Shown one piece after another: positions 35,380 through 44,653 of a stretch of 64,000 bases of DNA (position 1 is the first letter of the stretch; each line of letters begins with the position of its first letter). The translations under genes were made by a program, and so were the position numbers. The DNA comes from Streptosporangium lutulentum (GTDB taxonomy: Bacteria; Actinomycetota; Actinomycetes; Streptosporangiales; Streptosporangiaceae): NCBI RefSeq assembly GCF_030811455.1, contig NZ_JAUSQU010000001.1, positions 8,618,001-8,682,000 on the forward strand, given 5' to 3'. Under the pieces are notes generated by a model. That model saw only the letters and a list, made by a program, of their open reading frames with translations, had not been told where the DNA came from and did not search any database.

Positions 35380-36912
35380 ATGGAAGTCCATCCCTCCGAA
35401 GCACCGACAGCGGCACCGACAGCGGCCTCGACGGCCCTGAGCCTGTCGTCGGACCCCGTGGCGCAGTTCCACGCGCTGCAACAGGTACACGAGGCCACGC
35501 TCGGTGGTGAGAAGGCGCCGGTGTCGCCCCGCTCGGTGATCTCCGAGTCCTGGCGGCGCTCGCTGGCCGCGCACGTGGATCCGGAGGGCTACCGGCCGCC
35601 GGTGGTGTACGGATCGGACGAGGTGGCCGACGTCCGATCGGCTCATCCGCTGCGCGCCGTACTGCCGCTGCTGCGCGACCTGCTGGTCGGCATCGCGGAC
35701 GAGTCGCGGCACGTCATGATCGTCACCGACGCGGAGGGCACCATCCTCTGGCGCGAGGGGCCGCGTGACATCTGCCTGCGCGCCGACCCGGTCGGGTTGT
35801 GCGAGGGCGCCCGCTGGACCGAGGACGCCATCGGGACCAACGCGATGGGCACCGCCCTCGCGATCAACGCCCCGGTGCAGATCTACTCCGCCGAGCACCT
35901 CGTACGGACCTACCACACCTGGACCTGCGCGGCGGCGCCCATCCATGACCCCGACACCGGGGACCTGCTCGGCTCGGTCGACGTCAGCGGGCTGCTCCAG
36001 GCGCTGCATCCCGCGGTGGTCTGCCTGGTCAACGCCACCGCACAGCTCGCCGAGAGTCACCTGCGCGGGCAGATGGAGCTGAGCGACGAGCGGTTGCGGA
36101 CCAGGAACATGCCGCACCTGGCCGGGCTGCGCGGTGAGACGGGCGCGCTGCTGACCCCGACCGGGCGGATCATCGCCGCCGAGCCGCACGGCCGGTGGCC
36201 CGAGCGGATCAGGATCCGGCCCGGCGATGATCGAGTCCTGCTCGACGACGGCCGTGAGGCGCTGGTCGAGCCGCTGGCCGAGGGATACCTGATCCGCCTT
36301 CCCCGCTCGGCGCGGACGGCCCCGCACCGGCCCAGGCTGTCGCTGTCGTTCCTCGGAGACCGGCCGGTGGCGGTGCTGGACGGCCGGGAGCTGCCGCTGA
36401 CCCTGCGCTGGGCCGAGCTGCTCGCCCTGCTCGCCCTGAATCCCGCCGGGCTGACCGCCGAGCAGCTCGCGCTGCGGCTCTACGGGGACGACGGCAACCC
36501 CGCGACGGTGCGGGCCGAGATCCACCGGCTCCGGACCCAGCTCGGCGACGAGGGCCTGCGGGCCAAGCCCTACCGGTTGCGGGCCGAGGTCGAGGCCGAC
36601 TTCCTCACCGCGCGGGCCGCGCTGAGCTCGGGTGACGTGCGCGCCGCGGCGGCGGCCTGCCACGCGCGGCTGCTCGCCGACTCGGAGGCGCCCGCCATCC
36701 GGGCGGAGCGCTACCACCTGGTCGCGGCCCTGCGATCGGCCGTCCTCGACCACCGCGACCTCGACGCCCTGTGGACGTTCGCACAGAGCGAGCCCGGCAA
36801 CGACGATGTGGAGGTGTTCGAACGCCTCGTCGAGGAGCTGCCCGCGCACGACCCCCGGCGGCCGGTCGCCGCAGCCAGGCTCGCGTGGCTGCTCACCGAG
36901 GACGACGAATAG
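35380..36912 (+). CDS. GAF-domain transcriptional regulator with winged-helix C terminus (AcoR/DhaR-like sensor)
   Basis: ATG 35380 is preferred for its CGGAG site 6 nt upstream; GTG 35332 would add 16 residues. The ~510-residue protein has an N-terminal region (VISESWRRSLAAHVDPE) and a GAF domain (GLCEGARWTEDAIGTNAMGT, AAAPIHDPDTGDLLGSVDVSG) typical of AcoR/DhaR activators of acetoin and glycerol/diol genes. The AAA+ sigma-54 module is missing; instead a winged-helix region (LTAEQLALRLYGDDGNPATV, EIHRLRTQLG; residues ~365-400) leads to a helical, BTAD-like tail. This architecture is the sigma-54-independent actinobacterial form. It sits between the aldehyde dehydrogenase and the diol dehydratase, its likely targets. 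Confidence 0.82.
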   Translation: MEVHPSEAPTAAPTAASTALSLSSDPVAQFHALQQVHEATLGGEKAPVSPRSVISESWRRSLAAHVDPEGYRPPVVYGSDEVADVRSAHPLRAVLPLLRDLLVGIADESRHVMIVTDAEGTILWREGPRDICLRADPVGLCEGARWTEDAIGTNAMGTALAINAPVQIYSAEHLVRTYHTWTCAAAPIHDPDTGDLLGSVDVSGLLQALHPAVVCLVNATAQLAESHLRGQMELSDERLRTRNMPHLAGLRGETGALLTPTGRIIAAEPHGRWPERIRIRPGDDRVLLDDGREALVEPLAEGYLIRLPRSARTAPHRPRLSLSFLGDRPVAVLDGRELPLTLRWAELLALLALNPAGLTAEQLALRLYGDDGNPATVRAEIHRLRTQLGDEGLRAKPYRLRAEVEADFLTARAALSSGDVRAAAAACHARLLADSEAPAIRAERYHLVAALRSAVLDHRDLDALWTFAQSEPGNDDVEVFERLVEELPAHDPRRPVAAARLAWLLTEDDE

Positions 36913-36970
36913 GCGCCGCACGTAAAAGCGATATGGGTGAATTGCAAAATTCACATTAAAAATGAGCGCT

Positions 36971-36985
36971 ACGTTATTGCAACGT
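36971..36985 (+). promoter_or_regulatory. ACGTT-N5-AACGT dyad before diol dehydratase operon
   Basis: ACGTT (36971-36975) and AACGT (36981-36985) form a dyad; its right part reads TGCAACGT, shared with the aldehyde dehydrogenase control region. It lies in an A/T-rich stretch (AAAATTCACATTAAAAATG just upstream) about 130 bp before the small-subunit start. It is a candidate binding site of the GAF regulator. Confidence 0.5.
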
Positions 36986-37069
36986 GACGTTTCTTAGCAT
37001 TTACCGCATCTCGGCACCGCGATAACCGTTCGAGCGTCCGGCTCAAGGCGGTGGCGACTCCGGTGACAC

Positions 37070-37086
37070 CGAGCCCGCAGGGCTCG
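37070..37086 (+). promoter_or_regulatory. Stable hairpin just upstream of the dehydratase ribosome site
   Basis: CGAGCCC (37070-37076) and GGGCTCG (37080-37086) pair perfectly over a GCA loop, ending about 25 nt before ATG 37112. Immediately upstream, CGGTG and CACCG (37061-37071) could form a competing small stem that shares bases with it. No B12-box of the cobalamin riboswitch is visible. A translational or attenuation role is possible but unproven. Confidence 0.4.
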
Positions 37087-37111
37087 TGATGGAGAAGGCA
37101 GGTGCAAGCCG

Positions 37112-37534
37112 ATGAGCCCCTCAGAGCTGGATCCGCAGCGCGATTACCCGTTGGCGTCCCACCGTCCAGAGCTGCTTCGGACCCCGACCGGCAAGCGTCT
37201 CGACGAGATCACCATGGAGGCCGTCCTGGCCGGCGAGGTGGCGGCCGAGGACCTCCGCATCGCGCCGGAGACGCTGCGGCTGCAGGCGCAGATCGCGGAC
37301 TCCGTCGGCAGGCCGCAACTCGGGCAGAACTTCCGCAGGGCCGCCGAGCTGACCGCGTTGCCGGACGAGAAGGTGCTGGGCTTCTACAACGCGCTGCGGC
37401 CCCGCGCCTCCACGAAACAGCAGCTGACCGCGATCGCGGACGAACTGGAGCGCGACTACTCCGCCACGCTGTGCGCGCGGCTGATCAGGGAGGCCGCCGA
37501 CGTCTACGAGCGCCGGGGCATCCTCGCGAACTGA
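37112..37534 (+). CDS. pduE: Diol/glycerol dehydratase small subunit
   Basis: The 140-residue protein aligns by eye with PduE/DhaC small subunits: YPLASHRPELLRTPTGKRLD, ITMEAVLAGEVAAEDLRI, LQAQIADSVGRPQLGQNFRR and LRPRASTKQQLTAIADELE. It is the first gene of the dehydratase operon. The usual order in enteric bacteria is large-medium-small; here the small subunit comes first and the other two are fused, as in several actinobacteria. It is needed for the (alpha-beta-gamma)2 holoenzyme in the cytoplasm. Confidence 0.92.
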   Translation: MSPSELDPQRDYPLASHRPELLRTPTGKRLDEITMEAVLAGEVAAEDLRIAPETLRLQAQIADSVGRPQLGQNFRRAAELTALPDEKVLGFYNALRPRASTKQQLTAIADELERDYSATLCARLIREAADVYERRGILAN

Positions 37535-37621
37535 GCACGCCACGCATCCGCCGGTGACGTACGGGCCGAACCCGCCACGCGATCCGCCGGCACCAGAGGC
37601 ATCAGGAAGGTGAGACCGGAG

Positions 37622-39985
37622 ATGAGCATCAAGCGCGCGGCACGTCCCCAACCGCCGGCGGCCCCCCAGCGGGCCGGCCGTCGGACGCCGGTGACCCCCA
37701 AGCGGTCCAAGCGGACGGAGATCCTGGAGAACCGCCCGGTCAACCTCGACGGCTTCGTCGAGGAGTGGCCCGAGGTCGGCATGGTCGCGATGGACAGCCC
37801 GTACGACCCGCGGCCGAGCGTGCGGGTGGAGAACGGGACCATCGTGGAGATGGACGGCAGGGACCGGGCGGATTTCGACTTCCTCGACCAGTTCATCGCC
37901 GACCACGCGATCGACGCCGAGGCCACCGAGCGGGCGATGGCCCTCTCGGCGACCGAGATCGCGCACCTGCTGCTGGATCCGAGGGTGTCGCGCGCCGAGG
38001 TGCTGGCGGTGTCGTCCGGCCTGACGCCGGCCAAGCTGCTCGACGTCGTCAAGACCATGAACGTGGTCGAGATGATGATGGCGCTGCAGAAGATGCGGGC
38101 CCGGCGCACCCCGGCCAACCAGGGGCACTCCACGAGCGCGCGGGACAACCCGGTCCAGGTGGCCGCGGACGCCGCCGAGGCAGGGCTGCGCGGGTTCCGC
38201 GAGCTGGAGACCACCCTCGGCATCGTGCGATACGCCCCGCTGGTGGCCATCGCGCTGCAGGTCGGCGCCCAGGCGGGGAAGCCCGGCGTGCTCACCCAGT
38301 GCGCGCTGGAGGAGGCCACCGAGCTGGAACTGGGCATGCGCGGCATCACCGCCTACGCGGAGACGATCTCGGTCTACGGCACCGAGCAGGTCTTCTGTGA
38401 CGGTGACGACACCCCGTGGTCGAAGGCGTTCCTCGCCTCCGCCTACGCGTCCCGGGGGATCAAGATGCGCTTCACCTCGGGCACCGGCTCCGAGGTGCAG
38501 ATGGGCAACGCCGAGGGCAGGTCGATGCTGTATCTGGAGATCCGGTGCATCCTGGTCGCCAAGGGGGCCGGGGTCCAGGGTCTGCAGAACGGCTCGATCA
38601 GCTGCATCGGCGTGCCCGGCGCGGTGCCGGCCGGAATCCGCGCCGTGCTGGCCGAGAACCTCATCGCCAGCACCGTCGACCTGGAGTGCGCCTCCGGCAA
38701 CGACCAGTCCTTCTCGCACTCCGACATGCGCCGCACCGCGCGGATGATGCCCCAGCTGCTGCCCGGCACCGACTTCATCTGCTCGGGCTACTCCGCCGTG
38801 CCGAACTACGACAACATGTTCGCCGGTTCCAACATGGATCCCGAGGACTACGACGACTGGAACACCCTCCAGCGGGACCTGCAGGTCGACGGCGCGCTCC
38901 GGCACGTCCCCGAGGCGGAGATCCTCGCCGCCCGCAACCGGGCCGCGCGGGCGCTGCAGGGCGTGTTCGCCCACCTCGACCTGGCGCCGATCACCGACAG
39001 GGAGATCGAGGCGGTCACCTACTCCCACGGGAGCAAGGAGCTGCCGCCCCGCGACGTGCTGGAGGACCTGAAGTCGGCGCAGGCGGTGATGGACCGGGGC
39101 GTCACCGGGCTCGACATCGTCAAGGGGCTGGAGGCCGGCGGCTTCCCGGACGTGGCCGAGGCGCTGCTGGGCGTGCTGAGGCAGCGCGTCTCCGGCGACC
39201 TGCTGCACACCTCGGCGATCCTGACCCCCGAGCTGACGACGCTCTCGGCCGTCAACGACGCCAACGACTACGCGGGCCCGGGAAGCGGATACCGCCCGAG
39301 CGGCGAGCGGTGGGAGGAGATGAAGCGGCTGCGGCACGTCGTCAGCGCCCGCAACCCGGAACAGGAGGTCGGCGGCGCCTCCCCGGCGGTCGTCGCCGAA
39401 GCGGCGGGTGCGACCGGCGGGCGCACGCTGCACCTGGGGGAGAAGGGCCCGGCCCGGCCGGGGCGCCGCTCCGACGAGGTGGTCATCGGCGTCTCGCCGG
39501 CGTTCGGCGACTTCTTCTCCAAGACCATCGTCGACGTCCCGCACGCCGAGGTGCTGCGCGAGCTGCTGGCCGGGGTGGAGGAGCAGGGCGTGCACGCCCG
39601 CGTCATCCGGCTCCGCTCCAGCGCCGACCTCGCGGTCATCGCCCACACCGCGGCCAGGCTCTCCGGATCGGGCATCGGGATCGGCATCCTCTCGCGCGGC
39701 ACCACCATGATCCATCAGAAGGACCTGGTCCGCCTGTCCAACCTGGAGCTGTTCCCGCAGGCACCGCTGATGGACCTGGAGACCTTCCGCAAGATCGGCC
39801 GCAACGCGGCCCGGTACGCCAAGGGCGAGTCGCCGGAGCCCGTGCCCTCGCGCAACGACTACATGGCCCGCCCGCGCTGGCAGGCCAAGGCCGCGCTGCT
39901 GCACATCAAGGAGACCGAGTTCGTACGGTCCGGCGCCGAGCCGGTGGAGCTCGAAGTCCTGATCCGCATGGCAGACGCCGTCTGA
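37622..39985 (+). CDS. Adenosylcobalamin-dependent diol/glycerol dehydratase, fused large and medium subunits
   Basis: ATG 37622 follows a GGAAGG region; GTG 37610 is 4 codons upstream. Residues ~30-590 match the large subunit ([20 protein letters not shown] with His169 at the active site, [58 protein letters not shown]). Residues ~610-787 match the medium subunit ([45 protein letters not shown]). The linker (~590-610) is Ala/Gly-rich. The enzyme uses coenzyme B12 radical chemistry to convert 1,2-propanediol to propionaldehyde or glycerol to 3-hydroxypropionaldehyde. Diol and glycerol forms cannot be separated by eye. Confidence 0.93.
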   Translation: MSIKRAARPQPPAAPQRAGRRTPVTPKRSKRTEILENRPVNLDGFVEEWPEVGMVAMDSPYDPRPSVRVENGTIVEMDGRDRADFDFLDQFIADHAIDAEATERAMALSATEIAHLLLDPRVSRAEVLAVSSGLTPAKLLDVVKTMNVVEMMMALQKMRARRTPANQGHSTSARDNPVQVAADAAEAGLRGFRELETTLGIVRYAPLVAIALQVGAQAGKPGVLTQCALEEATELELGMRGITAYAETISVYGTEQVFCDGDDTPWSKAFLASAYASRGIKMRFTSGTGSEVQMGNAEGRSMLYLEIRCILVAKGAGVQGLQNGSISCIGVPGAVPAGIRAVLAENLIASTVDLECASGNDQSFSHSDMRRTARMMPQLLPGTDFICSGYSAVPNYDNMFAGSNMDPEDYDDWNTLQRDLQVDGALRHVPEAEILAARNRAARALQGVFAHLDLAPITDREIEAVTYSHGSKELPPRDVLEDLKSAQAVMDRGVTGLDIVKGLEAGGFPDVAEALLGVLRQRVSGDLLHTSAILTPELTTLSAVNDANDYAGPGSGYRPSGERWEEMKRLRHVVSARNPEQEVGGASPAVVAEAAGATGGRTLHLGEKGPARPGRRSDEVVIGVSPAFGDFFSKTIVDVPHAEVLRELLAGVEEQGVHARVIRLRSSADLAVIAHTAARLSGSGIGIGILSRGTTMIHQKDLVRLSNLELFPQAPLMDLETFRKIGRNAARYAKGESPEPVPSRNDYMARPRWQAKAALLHIKETEFVRSGAEPVELEVLIRMADAV

Positions 39986-39999
39986 GGCCGGGGAAGACC

Positions 40000-41844
40000 A
40001 TGACCCTGGTGGCGGGGGTGGACATCGGCAACTCGACCACGGAGGCGTGCGTCACGGACGTCGGCGAGGACGGGAAGGTCACCTACCTTTCCGGTGCCCT
40101 GGGCAGGACCTCGGGTGTGAAGGGCACCACGGAGAACGTCTCGGGGGTCGTCGAGATCGTGCGCCTGGCCCTGGCCAGAGCCGGGCGTGATCCGGCCGAA
40201 CTCCAGACGGTGCTGGTCAACGAGGCGACCCCCGTGATCAGCGGACTGGCCATGGAGACGATCACCGAGACGATCATCACGGAGTCCACGATGATCGGGC
40301 ACAACCCGGACACCCCGGGCGGCGTCGGGCTGGGGGTCGGCACCACCGTGGCCTTCCCTGAGCTGCCGGGCTGCGCCGCCGGGAGCGCGGTGATCTGCGT
40401 GGTCGGCCCCGGGGTCGACTTCGAGGACGCCGCGGCGGGGATCAACGGCGCCACCGCGCGCGGGGTCCGGGTCGCCGGGGTGGTCGTGCACGCCGACGAC
40501 GCCACCCTGATCGCCAACCGGCTGGGCGAGCCGGTGCCGGTGGTCGACGAGGTCACGCTGGTGGACAGGGTGCCGCTGGGCATGCAGGCCGCCGTCGAGG
40601 TCGCGGAGCAGGGCCGTACCATCCGGACCCTGTCCAACCCCTACGGGATCGCCACGGTGTTCGAGCTCGACCCCGAGCAGACCCGCATGATCGCACCGGT
40701 GGCGCGGGCGCTGGTGGGCAACCGTTCGGCCGTTGTGGTGCGCACCCCGGCCGGGGACATCACCGACCGCAGGATCCCCGCGGGCACCCTCACCCTGATC
40801 GGCGAGAAGAGCAAGCGGTCGGTCGAGATGGACGCCGGGGCCGAGGAGATCATGGAGACCCTGCAACGGGTGCGGCCCCTGGCCGACGCCACCGGCGAGC
40901 CCGGCACGCACGTCGGCGGGATGCTCGCCCGCGTCCGCGACACCATGTCCGAGCTGACCGCGATGCCGGTCGACACCGTGCGCATCCAGGATGTGCTCGC
41001 CGTGGACACCTTCGTGCCGCAGCGGATCACCGGCGGCCTGGCGGGAGAGTTCGCGCTGGAGAACGCGGTCGCGCTGGCCGCGATGGTCCGTACCAGCAGG
41101 GGACCGATGGAACTGCTCGCCGCCCGGCTGCGAACGGCCCTCGACGCGGAGGTGCTGATCGGCGGGGTCGAGGCCGACATGGCGCTGCTGGGCGCGCTCA
41201 CCACCCCGGGCACCGACAGGCCCGTGACGATCCTCGACCTCGGAGGCGGATCCACCGACGCGGCGGTGTCCACCGAGGGCGCCGAGGTGCACTCGGTGCA
41301 CCTGGCCGGTGCGGGCGACCTGGTCACCAACCTGATCGACTCCGAGCTCGGGCTGAAGAACCTGGAACTCGCCGAAGAGATCAAGAGGTTCCCGCTGGCG
41401 AAGGCGGAGAGCTTCTTCCACGTCCGCATGGAGGACGGCACCGTCCGCTTCTTCGACAGGCCCCTGCCCGCCGACGCCTTCGCCCGCGTCGTCGTGCTCA
41501 CCGACGCCGGCATGCACCCGATCCCCACCCGGCACGGCGTGGAGAGGATCCGCGAGGTACGAAGATCCGCCAAGCGCCGGGTCTTCGTGGTCAACGCGCT
41601 CCGCGCGCTCGAACAGGTGGTCCCGGGAGGCAACATCCGGCGCACGGGTTTTGTGGTGGTCCTGGGCGGTTCCGCGCTGGACTTCGAGATCCCCGACATG
41701 ATCGCGGAGGCCGTCGCGGAGTTCGGGATCGTCAGCGGGACCGGCAACGTGCGCGGCTCCGAGGGGCCGCGCAACGCCGTGGCCACCGGCCTGGTCGTCA
41801 ACTACGCGTCGGCGCGGGCGGCCGGGGCCGCGACGGGAGGTTGA
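40000..41844 (+). CDS. ddrA: Diol dehydratase reactivase large subunit
   Basis: The 614-residue protein starts at ATG 40000, 14 bp after the dehydratase stop. It has an Hsp70/actin-like ATPase fold: GVDIGNSTTEACV (phosphate 1) and TILDLGGGSTDAAV (phosphate 2), plus NEATPVISGLAMETITETII and VGPGVDFEDAAAGIN typical of DdrA/PduG. With DdrB it swaps damaged cobalamin out of inactivated dehydratase using ATP. Length matches the family (about 610 residues). Confidence 0.93.
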   Translation: MTLVAGVDIGNSTTEACVTDVGEDGKVTYLSGALGRTSGVKGTTENVSGVVEIVRLALARAGRDPAELQTVLVNEATPVISGLAMETITETIITESTMIGHNPDTPGGVGLGVGTTVAFPELPGCAAGSAVICVVGPGVDFEDAAAGINGATARGVRVAGVVVHADDATLIANRLGEPVPVVDEVTLVDRVPLGMQAAVEVAEQGRTIRTLSNPYGIATVFELDPEQTRMIAPVARALVGNRSAVVVRTPAGDITDRRIPAGTLTLIGEKSKRSVEMDAGAEEIMETLQRVRPLADATGEPGTHVGGMLARVRDTMSELTAMPVDTVRIQDVLAVDTFVPQRITGGLAGEFALENAVALAAMVRTSRGPMELLAARLRTALDAEVLIGGVEADMALLGALTTPGTDRPVTILDLGGGSTDAAVSTEGAEVHSVHLAGAGDLVTNLIDSELGLKNLELAEEIKRFPLAKAESFFHVRMEDGTVRFFDRPLPADAFARVVVLTDAGMHPIPTRHGVERIREVRRSAKRRVFVVNALRALEQVVPGGNIRRTGFVVVLGGSALDFEIPDMIAEAVAEFGIVSGTGNVRGSEGPRNAVATGLVVNYASARAAGAATGG

Positions 41845-41846
41845 TC

Positions 41847-42245
41847 ATGCACCACGCGCCCGTCGACGACCGGCGCTCCGATCGCGCGGGGCGAGACCGG
41901 CCCGCCGTGACGGTGCTTCACCGCCCGGATCCCGGAACCCGGCGTCTCCTGCGTGAGATCACCGCCGGCATGGAGGAGGAGGGCGTGCCGTACCGGGTCG
42001 AGGAGGCGGCGGACGGCGGTGACGGTGCGCGGGAGCTGGCCCTGGCCGCGGCCCAGGCCTCCACCCTCGACGTCGGGATAGGGGTGGACGCCGCGGGGTA
42101 CATCTGTGTGCACCACGCCAAGCTGCCGCCGGACGCGCCCGCGGCGGCGGGCCCGCCCTCAAGTGCCCGCACCATGGGACACAACGCGGCCCGGCTGGTC
42201 GTCGGCATCCCGTTCAAGCAGCAGGAGGGCCCTTCCCATGCCTGA
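41847..42245 (+). CDS. ddrB: Diol dehydratase reactivase small subunit
   Basis: ATG 41847 is preceded by GGGAGG (6-nt spacing); TTG 41841 is in frame but overlaps the ribosome site. The 132-residue product resembles the dehydratase medium subunit fold used by DdrB/PduH: LREITAGMEEEGVPYRVEEA, ASTLDVGIGVDAAG and TMGHNAARLVVGIPFK. Its end overlaps the OsmC start by 8 bp. The N terminus is a little longer and more charged than in enteric PduH. Confidence 0.9.
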   Translation: MHHAPVDDRRSDRAGRDRPAVTVLHRPDPGTRRLLREITAGMEEEGVPYRVEEAADGGDGARELALAAAQASTLDVGIGVDAAGYICVHHAKLPPDAPAAAGPPSSARTMGHNAARLVVGIPFKQQEGPSHA

Positions 42246-42681
42246 TCGCATCGCCACGACCCGATGGACCGGTGAGCTCGCCACCGGATCGGGAACGGTC
42301 ACCCTCGTCTCCTCCGGGGCGGGCCGGTTCGCTTTCTCGCTGCCCTCCAGAGCCGGCGAACCGAACGGCCAGACCAGCCCGGAGGAACTGGTCGCCGCGG
42401 CACATTCCGCCTGCTACAGCATGCAGCTCTCGGCGCTGCTCACCGCGGCCGGTACGCCCCCGGAACGGATCGACACCACGGCGACGGTCTCCCAGAACCA
42501 GCGCGGCGAGGCCTATCTGATCACTGAGATCCGGCTGGTCGTACGGGCCGCCGTCCCGGGCGCCGACGAGGAGGGCTTCCGCCGGGCGGCCATGAGGGCC
42601 AAGGACACCTGCCCCGTCTCCGTGGCACTCAGCGCCACGGAGATCACTTTGGACGCCGAGCTGGAGGCGGCGCCCACCTAG
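42238..42681 (+). CDS. OsmC family peroxiredoxin-like protein
   Basis: The 147-residue protein starts at ATG 42238, inside the end of the reactivase gene, after AGGAGGG. The two peroxidatic Cys are in AAHSACYSM and KDTCPVSVAL, as in OsmC/Ohr thiol peroxidases; the SPEELVAAAH stretch marks the OsmC branch. It reduces organic hydroperoxides in the cytoplasm. Translational coupling to a radical-B12 operon suggests protection against oxidative or aldehyde stress created by this pathway, which is inference. Confidence 0.9.
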   Translation: MPDRIATTRWTGELATGSGTVTLVSSGAGRFAFSLPSRAGEPNGQTSPEELVAAAHSACYSMQLSALLTAAGTPPERIDTTATVSQNQRGEAYLITEIRLVVRAAVPGADEEGFRRAAMRAKDTCPVSVALSATEITLDAELEAAPT

Positions 42682-42727
42682 GAACGTGACGGCACCCGCG
42701 ATCTCGTCGATCGGTGGGGCGGACGTC

Positions 42728-42832
42728 GTCCGCGACCGTGTCGACCGGTGAGGGGAGACCTCGTCCGCGACCGTGTCGATCGACGGGAGGGGGCCCCGTC
42801 CGGGACCGTACCGATCATCGAAGGGAGACACC
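42728..42832. repeat. Three 35-bp tandem repeats before GlcG/HbpS gene
   Basis: Units start at 42728, 42763 and 42798 with GTCCGCGACCG, GTCCGCGACCG and GTCCGGGACCG. Each ends in a purine-rich tract that looks like a ribosome site (AGGGGAG, GGGAGGG, AAGGGAG), the last serving ATG 42836. They fill the 154-bp gap inside the operon. The three tracts suggest duplication of a translation-initiation segment. Confidence 0.85.
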
Positions 42833-42835
42833 ATC

Positions 42836-43255
42836 ATGCCCGTACGATTCGGCCTCGCCGAGGCCCGCACCGTGCTGGACGCCGCGCTGGACAAGGCGGA
42901 CGAGATCGGCCAGCCCATGAACGTCGCCGTGGTCGACGGCGGCGGGCACCTGCTGGCGTTCGCGCGCCAGGACGGGGCGATCCTCGCCAGCATCGACATC
43001 GCCACGCGCAAGGCCCGCACCGCCGTGCTGATGGCGATGACCACCGAACAGCTCGGGACCGCCGCGGCGCCCGGTGGCTCGCTCTACGGCATCGAGGTGA
43101 CCAACGGGGGCCTGGTGATCTTCGGCGGAGGCATCCCGCTGGTCGAGGCGGACGGTGAGGTCGTCGGTGCGGTCGGGGTGAGCGCGGGGACGGTGGAGCA
43201 GGACATCACGGTCGCCCAGGCGGGGGTGGACGCCTTCGGCAAGCACGCCGGATAG
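42836..43255 (+). CDS. GlcG/HbpS family protein (PduO C-terminal-like)
   Basis: The 139-residue protein (ATG 42836 after AAGGGAG) is a single GlcG/HbpS domain: MNVAVVDGGGHLLAFARQDG, ASIDIATRKARTAV, PLVEADGEVVGAVGVSAGTV and EQDITVAQAGVDAF. The same domain is the C-terminal half of PduO in propanediol operons and binds haem or corrinoid in HbpS-like proteins. As the last gene of the dehydratase operon, a cobalamin-handling role is plausible. The adenosyltransferase half of PduO is absent. Confidence 0.88.
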   Translation: MPVRFGLAEARTVLDAALDKADEIGQPMNVAVVDGGGHLLAFARQDGAILASIDIATRKARTAVLMAMTTEQLGTAAAPGGSLYGIEVTNGGLVIFGGGIPLVEADGEVVGAVGVSAGTVEQDITVAQAGVDAFGKHAG

Positions 43256-43402
43256 CCGCCGCGCGACGGGCTTTCCGGGGCCGGGGAGCCGGGCTCTCCA
43301 CGGCGCACCGGCGCGTCGCGGCGGTCGAGAACCTTCCGGTGGTCCGCGGTGTACGGAGGGTGGGTGGGATCGGGACGGATCCGCCGCGGACAGGGAGATC
43401 CC

Positions 43403-44566
43403 ATGCGTGAACACGTTGTGCCGGCCTCCATCGCGCTCATGGCCGCCGTCGTCCTGGCCGCCTGCGGCACCGAGGCGGCCGTCCGGCCCGGCGGGCGCCC
43501 ATCGTCGGACCCGGCCGTCGCGCCCCGCATCCCCTCGGCGCCGGAGCTGCCGGGCCAGGCCGCCTTCGTGTCCTTCGCCGACGAGCGCAACGGGTTCGTG
43601 ATCATGGTCGACTGCACGGGTGAGGAGACGGGGGAGGGGCGCCGCTGCCGCCAGCGGGTGGCGGTCCTGGAAGGCGGAAGGTGGTGGCTCCGGCGATCGC
43701 CCCTGCCGGAGGTGACCGGTGGCGAGGGCATCACCGCGGACGTCTTCGCGCTGGGCCCCGGCCGGGCGTCGATCACCGAGGGCACGGGCGTCCGGCCGGA
43801 CCGCACCTGGTACACCGATGACGGCGCCAGAACCTGGCGGCCCGGCACGACCGAGGTCTCCGGCACCGTACAGGCCATCCCGGAGGCGGCCCCGCTCTCC
43901 TCGGACTGCCTGCGGATCGCGGAGGGAGCGTGCGCCCGCACCCGGCTCGTCGTGACGATGCCGGACAGCGGGGAGCGCAGGGAGCTGGCCACGCAGCCGC
44001 CGCTGGAGGGGGTGGTGTCCCCGGCGGGCTCGTCGCGCGACGGCGGGCAGTGGGTCTCGGGCCTGGACCCGGGGAGCGGGACGCCGGCGGTCGCCGTCTC
44101 GCACGACCGGGGGCGCACGTGGCGGACGCACCGGCTGCCCGGCCCGAAACTGGAGAACACCTGGGGATTCCGGGTCGTCGACGGACGGGATGCCCTCTAC
44201 GCGGCCGAGTTCGGACAGCTTCCCGCCGAGGAACAGGTCAAGAACGGCCTCGGGGCGATCCACCGGAGCACGGACGGAGGCCGCACCTGGGAGCGCGTCT
44301 GGGCGTTCCGCTCCGGGCACGAGCCCCGCTCGATGCTCGCCGACCCCGTGGCCGCCGCGGACGGCAGCCTGACGATCTACGGCGAGAGCGGTGTCCACCG
44401 CAGCGACGACGGCGGCCGCAGCTTCCGCGAGATCGCCGACGGCGGCCTGCTCGGGGCGGCGAGCCGGACGGAGATCGGCTATCTCTGGAGCCACGGCGGG
44501 GAGCAGGGCCGGTACGGGGTCTCCGCCGACGGTGTCCGCTGGCACACCTTCACCCTCGGGTCGTGA
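43403..44566 (+). CDS. Lipoprotein with BNR/sialidase-like repeats
   Basis: The ~387-residue protein (ATG 43403, AGGGAG upstream) has a lipoprotein signal, ALMAAVVLAACG, then a short Pro/Ser linker. Several S-x-D-x-G-x-T-W Asp-box motifs are visible: YTDDGARTW, SHDRGRTW, STDGGRTW and SDDGGRSF. These mark a sialidase-like beta-propeller of the photosystem-assembly (Ycf48)/BNR type with no obvious catalytic residues. It faces outward at the membrane. Function unknown; it may be a binding or sensor propeller. Confidence 0.78.
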   Translation: MREHVVPASIALMAAVVLAACGTEAAVRPGGRPSSDPAVAPRIPSAPELPGQAAFVSFADERNGFVIMVDCTGEETGEGRRCRQRVAVLEGGRWWLRRSPLPEVTGGEGITADVFALGPGRASITEGTGVRPDRTWYTDDGARTWRPGTTEVSGTVQAIPEAAPLSSDCLRIAEGACARTRLVVTMPDSGERRELATQPPLEGVVSPAGSSRDGGQWVSGLDPGSGTPAVAVSHDRGRTWRTHRLPGPKLENTWGFRVVDGRDALYAAEFGQLPAEEQVKNGLGAIHRSTDGGRTWERVWAFRSGHEPRSMLADPVAAADGSLTIYGESGVHRSDDGGRSFREIADGGLLGAASRTEIGYLWSHGGEQGRYGVSADGVRWHTFTLGS

Positions 44567-44653
44567 CGGCCGGCGGCACCGTGATCAACGTGCCGTCCGG
44601 CCGGCGGTTCCGCGGCGGCCAGGCCGGCCCCGGCGGCCGTGACATCCACGGGC

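Noticed and set aside
36913-37111. B12 riboswitch before the coenzyme-B12-dependent dehydratase
   Set aside because: I searched for the conserved B12 box and GCCACTG-like core by eye and did not find them.
37121-39904. 927-codon minus-strand frame opposite the diol dehydratase
   Set aside because: It is antisense to clearly conserved dehydratase subunits; composition is typical of a GC-rich shadow.
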